Part shown: piece after piece, positions 2,671 to 5,310 of the stretch | Layout: the number at the start of each line of letters is the position of its first letter | How positions within the stretch are numbered: the first letter of the stretch is position 1 | NCBI GenBank assembly: GCA_034437315.1 | Contig: DAOTUC010000182.1 | Span: 1-5,310 of the forward strand | Length of the DNA: 5,310 bases | Reading direction: 5' to 3' | DNA from: DSAR01 sp034437315 | Lineage (GTDB): Bacteria; Chloroflexota; Anaerolineae; B4-G1 | Program-made: the position numbers and the translations under genes | Notes under the pieces: model-generated | Database searches by the model: none | What the model saw: only the letters and a program-made list of their open reading frames with translations | Told to the model about the DNA's origin: nothing

Positions 2671-5310
2671 ATGAGTCTTCTGAGAGACAAATTACAAACC
2701 CAAAGTTCTGTGCGCATCATCAGCATCCTGCTACTGGCGCTGACCCTCTTGCTCTTACTTTCCCCGGCTTCCTCGCCCGTTCAGGCGTGGCCCGATGCTC
2801 TTACTATATCTTTTCGCGGACCCGAAATGACGCACCTTTCCTACAGCTATAGTTATACCGTCGACTATGGCGCGATTGAATTTGGCGTCGAGGACCCGTT
2901 CGGCGGCTGGCGGCAGATCGCTTATATGGAGGGCGAGAACCCCTCCTTCCCCTACACGGAATATCGTGATACGGAGTTGACGAGCGGGGACTACCTCTAC
3001 ACGATCCGCAGAAGGGCCTACAACGTGGATACGAGCGAATGGGGTCCGTGGTCTGCTAGATCCGTAATAACTGGCACCATTGATGGGATGGCAACCGGCA
3101 CGCTGTTATTCGATGAGGAGATCGCCGATGCCGTCTTGGGATCCACCACCGTCCCTGAGGGCAAAACGCTGAAGGTCAGTGGCGTGCTCTCCGGCGCTGG
3201 CGATTTGAAGGTCTATGGCTCCCTCGACGTGAACGGATCGGTGGAGATGACGCCGGATCATAACATCTGCTTGTATACGGAACAGCACATCACCAACGTT
3301 ACAGGCGCATCGTTTCGCGTCTATCTGGAAGGGCAAGGATCGTCCCTGACCGATTGTAATGATATATTAGTTCAGCTTGAGGGAGGGTTGACGCTGAACA
3401 ATATTCAGAATCTCAGGCTCTTCGAAACTGACCTGATGTACCTGCACGAGGACCAGACGTTGGAGATCAATGACAGTACAATTCCCTCCAACTGGGACAC
3501 TGGTTCTTATCTGAGATCAGGATGTACCAGGGGTGAAGTTATCTTGAATCGTTCTGTTGTCTCGGATACATTCAACGTTCATCAGGAGTGCGCAGCTCAG
3601 GCAAATGAGACGACGTTCAAGCAAGCACCAGGTGATGAGGTGCAAGTATCGTGCAGATTCGGCGAATGCAACGGTCTGAGTTTCCACAGCGTGGACTCGC
3701 GCTTCACTTCATTGGATGTGGGCGAAAATGTCGGTGAGGTGAATATTGCACGGGGGATGTTTTCTGGGCCTGTCAGAGTATTCGGGGACAATAATACGAC
3801 ATTTACGTCGTGTGAATTTGCCAATCAGGTAACTACGGATTGCCGAAATGACGGAACTTTTGAGGATAATGTGTTTATGGATTCAGTTGGATTTGAATTT
3901 AGTGATCTCCCGCCTAAACTCACCATTCGAAATAATGCCTTCATGGGAAGATATGCCTTTTCACTCTTCTATTCTGAGGAGCCGCTATACCAAATCCCCA
4001 TCGGCAGTAACTACTATGGCGACAAGGCAGGGTATTATGACGATTATTGGAGAGACTCTCTGGGTTTCCTTGGTTACCATTCCGGTCATGTCGGCGCATA
4101 CCTACTAACTAGAACCAGTGATTCCAGTTACGGGTGCTATTTAGACCTCGCACCGCCCCTGGAGAACTCTCCGGTCTCCGCGCCGCGCCAGGACACGCGC
4201 ATCCTGCCCACCTTCTGGGTCAACGACCACATCGTCGGTCAGAACACCCTCGCGCACGACGGCTCGACCGGGCCGATCCTGAAGGGGCGCGACACGCTCC
4301 TCTCGCTGCATGTGGTGGCCTCGGATGACAACGTGCAGGGCGCGCGCGTGTATGCGGTGTGGGACGGGCAGGTCATCGAGCCGGCCAACAATCGGAACGG
4401 GCGGCCCGTGCACCGCGACCACAGTCTGTACGCCCCCAACGACGTCAGATATGGTAATGTGACCTACAACTTTATCCTGCCGCCGGTCGATTCCGGTACG
4501 CTTGGGGAGCCGCTTTCCGTCCCGGTGGACGTCTACTTGGACGCCTCCAACATATCAGGCTTTGACGCGGAAGCCTACCCGGAGATGGATCAAGTGCTGC
4601 TATCCCGGGACATCGTCTTTACCGACCCGCCGGCCCGCGCGCTGCGCATCTTTGTGCAGCCGGTCGAGATCAAGGGGCTGTTCGGCGGATCGTGGGGCAA
4701 GCCTAACCCCGCTGGCGTGATGCAGACCTTGCGCACCGACCTGCCGGACATGCTGCCCATCCCCGCCAATAAAGTGGACCTGACGCGGCTGCCCCTGCGC
4801 ACCTTCTGGTCGCCCTCCTCCTCAATCACCCCTTTCGGGCTGATGAGCCGGATTGCGGCGGGCGTGGGGTTGGCGCGCTCCTGGACAGCGGCGACGTCGG
4901 ATTATCCGCCGGACTTCATTGTGGTGGTTCTGCCGAAGGGCCTCGTCGGGCAGGATTTCGACGGCGCCGCGTACGCCTGGAGCTCCCGGATTCTGTTCGT
5001 CGCCGAACACAAAGCCGACGCCGTGCTGCATGAACTGGGGCACGGCATCGGGCTGTACACCGGCTGGGGCAACGAGCAGTACGAACTGTATCCGCCGCTT
5101 GGCCTGCCGGTGAAGCGCGCCACAACGTTCCGCACGGCGGTTCCGACTCGGCGACGCATTGAGCATATGGCAGGGAGCGCGGATTTCTGGTACGATTTGT
5201 CCGGCGAGGATGCCTACTACTATATGGATATTATGGGCAACGTCTCCCCGCTGTGGACGAGACCGGAGACGGTAGACAGCTTCCACACCTGGTTCCAGGA
5301 TCACCTCACC
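2671..5310 (+). CDS. Large exported multidomain protein with zinc-metallopeptidase motif (3' end off window)
   Basis: 880 codons are open from the ATG at 2671 (AGGAG at 2659-2663, seven bases upstream) to the window end. Residues 1-39 are a Sec signal peptide: basic start (R5, K7, R15), hydrophobic core 16-30, and VQA at 37-39 as the probable cleavage site. Residues 41-135 look like a fibronectin-III domain (SGDYLYTIRRRAYN, WGPWS at 124-128). Residues 140-480 are repeated short beta strands rich in V/L/N/G with scattered cysteines, like a parallel beta-helix. Residues 506-650 are Ig-like. From about 655 (ALRIFVQPVEI) a peptidase domain begins, with HELGH at 787-791 (catalytic E788) and a Met-turn-like MDIMGN at 852-857. 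The metzincin third histidine is replaced by T797; E802 or E805 are possible third ligands. The target is likely extracellular and unknown. GC content rises sharply near residue 490. I recognise the fold classes, not a named protein. Confidence 0.85.
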   Translation, partial: MSLLRDKLQTQSSVRIISILLLALTLLLLLSPASSPVQAWPDALTISFRGPEMTHLSYSYSYTVDYGAIEFGVEDPFGGWRQIAYMEGENPSFPYTEYRDTELTSGDYLYTIRRRAYNVDTSEWGPWSARSVITGTIDGMATGTLLFDEEIADAVLGSTTVPEGKTLKVSGVLSGAGDLKVYGSLDVNGSVEMTPDHNICLYTEQHITNVTGASFRVYLEGQGSSLTDCNDILVQLEGGLTLNNIQNLRLFETDLMYLHEDQTLEINDSTIPSNWDTGSYLRSGCTRGEVILNRSVVSDTFNVHQECAAQANETTFKQAPGDEVQVSCRFGECNGLSFHSVDSRFTSLDVGENVGEVNIARGMFSGPVRVFGDNNTTFTSCEFANQVTTDCRNDGTFEDNVFMDSVGFEFSDLPPKLTIRNNAFMGRYAFSLFYSEEPLYQIPIGSNYYGDKAGYYDDYWRDSLGFLGYHSGHVGAYLLTRTSDSSYGCYLDLAPPLENSPVSAPRQDTRILPTFWVNDHIVGQNTLAHDGSTGPILKGRDTLLSLHVVASDDNVQGARVYAVWDGQVIEPANNRNGRPVHRDHSLYAPNDVRYGNVTYNFILPPVDSGTLGEPLSVPVDVYLDASNISGFDAEAYPEMDQVLLSRDIVFTDPPARALRIFVQPVEIKGLFGGSWGKPNPAGVMQTLRTDLPDMLPIPANKVDLTRLPLRTFWSPSSSITPFGLMSRIAAGVGLARSWTAATSDYPPDFIVVVLPKGLVGQDFDGAAYAWSSRILFVAEHKADAVLHELGHGIGLYTGWGNEQYELYPPLGLPVKRATTFRTAVPTRRRIEHMAGSADFWYDLSGEDAYYYMDIMGNVSPLWTRPETVDSFHTWFQDHLT

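Noticed and set aside
4822..5304. 160-codon minus-strand ORF at the right end
   Set aside because: It is antisense to the metallopeptidase domain with HELGH. High GC content at third codon positions commonly opens such frames.
1..5310. CRISPR array, rRNA, prophage or defence island
   Set aside because: There are no regularly spaced repeats with unique spacers, no rRNA-like sequence, and no phage or nuclease gene. The only tandem repeat (1279-1320) has no spacers.

Overview
The window looks like a bacterial chromosomal segment. Coding DNA is moderately to highly GC-rich, start sites carry Shine-Dalgarno sequences, and several promoters are sigma-70-like. The gene mix is a MoxR-type AAA+ ATPase, a CGGC-domain protein, a short glycine/cysteine protein of the 'MPGFDGTGPQG' type, and a very large secreted beta-rich protein with a metalloprotease motif. 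This mix resembles Chloroflexota (Anaerolineae-like) or similar environmental bacteria, but that is an impression from gene content. No marker gene here fixes the taxonomy.

Layout. (1) 1-935, minus strand: a MoxR-family ATPase, complete at its N-terminus and lacking only its last few residues at the window edge. It has its own promoter (978-1006) with an operator-like palindrome over the -35 box. (2) 1007-1385: a structured intergenic region. It holds a long imperfect hairpin (1083-1134), a nearly mirror-image pair of divergent promoters (1165-1251), and a perfect triple 14-bp tandem repeat (1279-1320) in the leader of the rightward transcript. (3) 1386-1997, plus strand: a two-gene unit, a CGGC-domain protein (GTG start) followed by a 50-residue cysteine-containing protein too short for routine ORF calling. 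(4) 1998-2149: a MITE-like element of about 150 bp with 16-bp perfect terminal inverted repeats, a likely 5-bp target duplication that includes the stop codon of the small gene, and a strongly folded core. (5) 2155-2670: about 515 bp without a convincing gene. It holds a possible gene remnant, a short palindrome, and two consecutive hairpins, the second followed by TTTT, in front of the next gene. (6) 2671-5310 and beyond, plus strand: 880 residues of an exported multidomain protein with a signal peptide, an FnIII-like domain, a long beta-helix-like region, an Ig-like region and a zinc-metallopeptidase domain (HELGH). It is still open at the window end.

How the parts relate. MoxR ATPases usually work with DUF58/VWA-domain partners, which would lie off the left edge. 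The CGGC gene and its small partner form one redox- or metal-related transcription unit driven by the rightward promoter. The large exported protein is a separate unit behind a terminator-like hairpin. I see no single multi-gene system spanning the window. The most unusual material is the regulatory and repeat architecture at 980-1320, the MITE-like insertion at a stop codon, and the mosaic exported protease.
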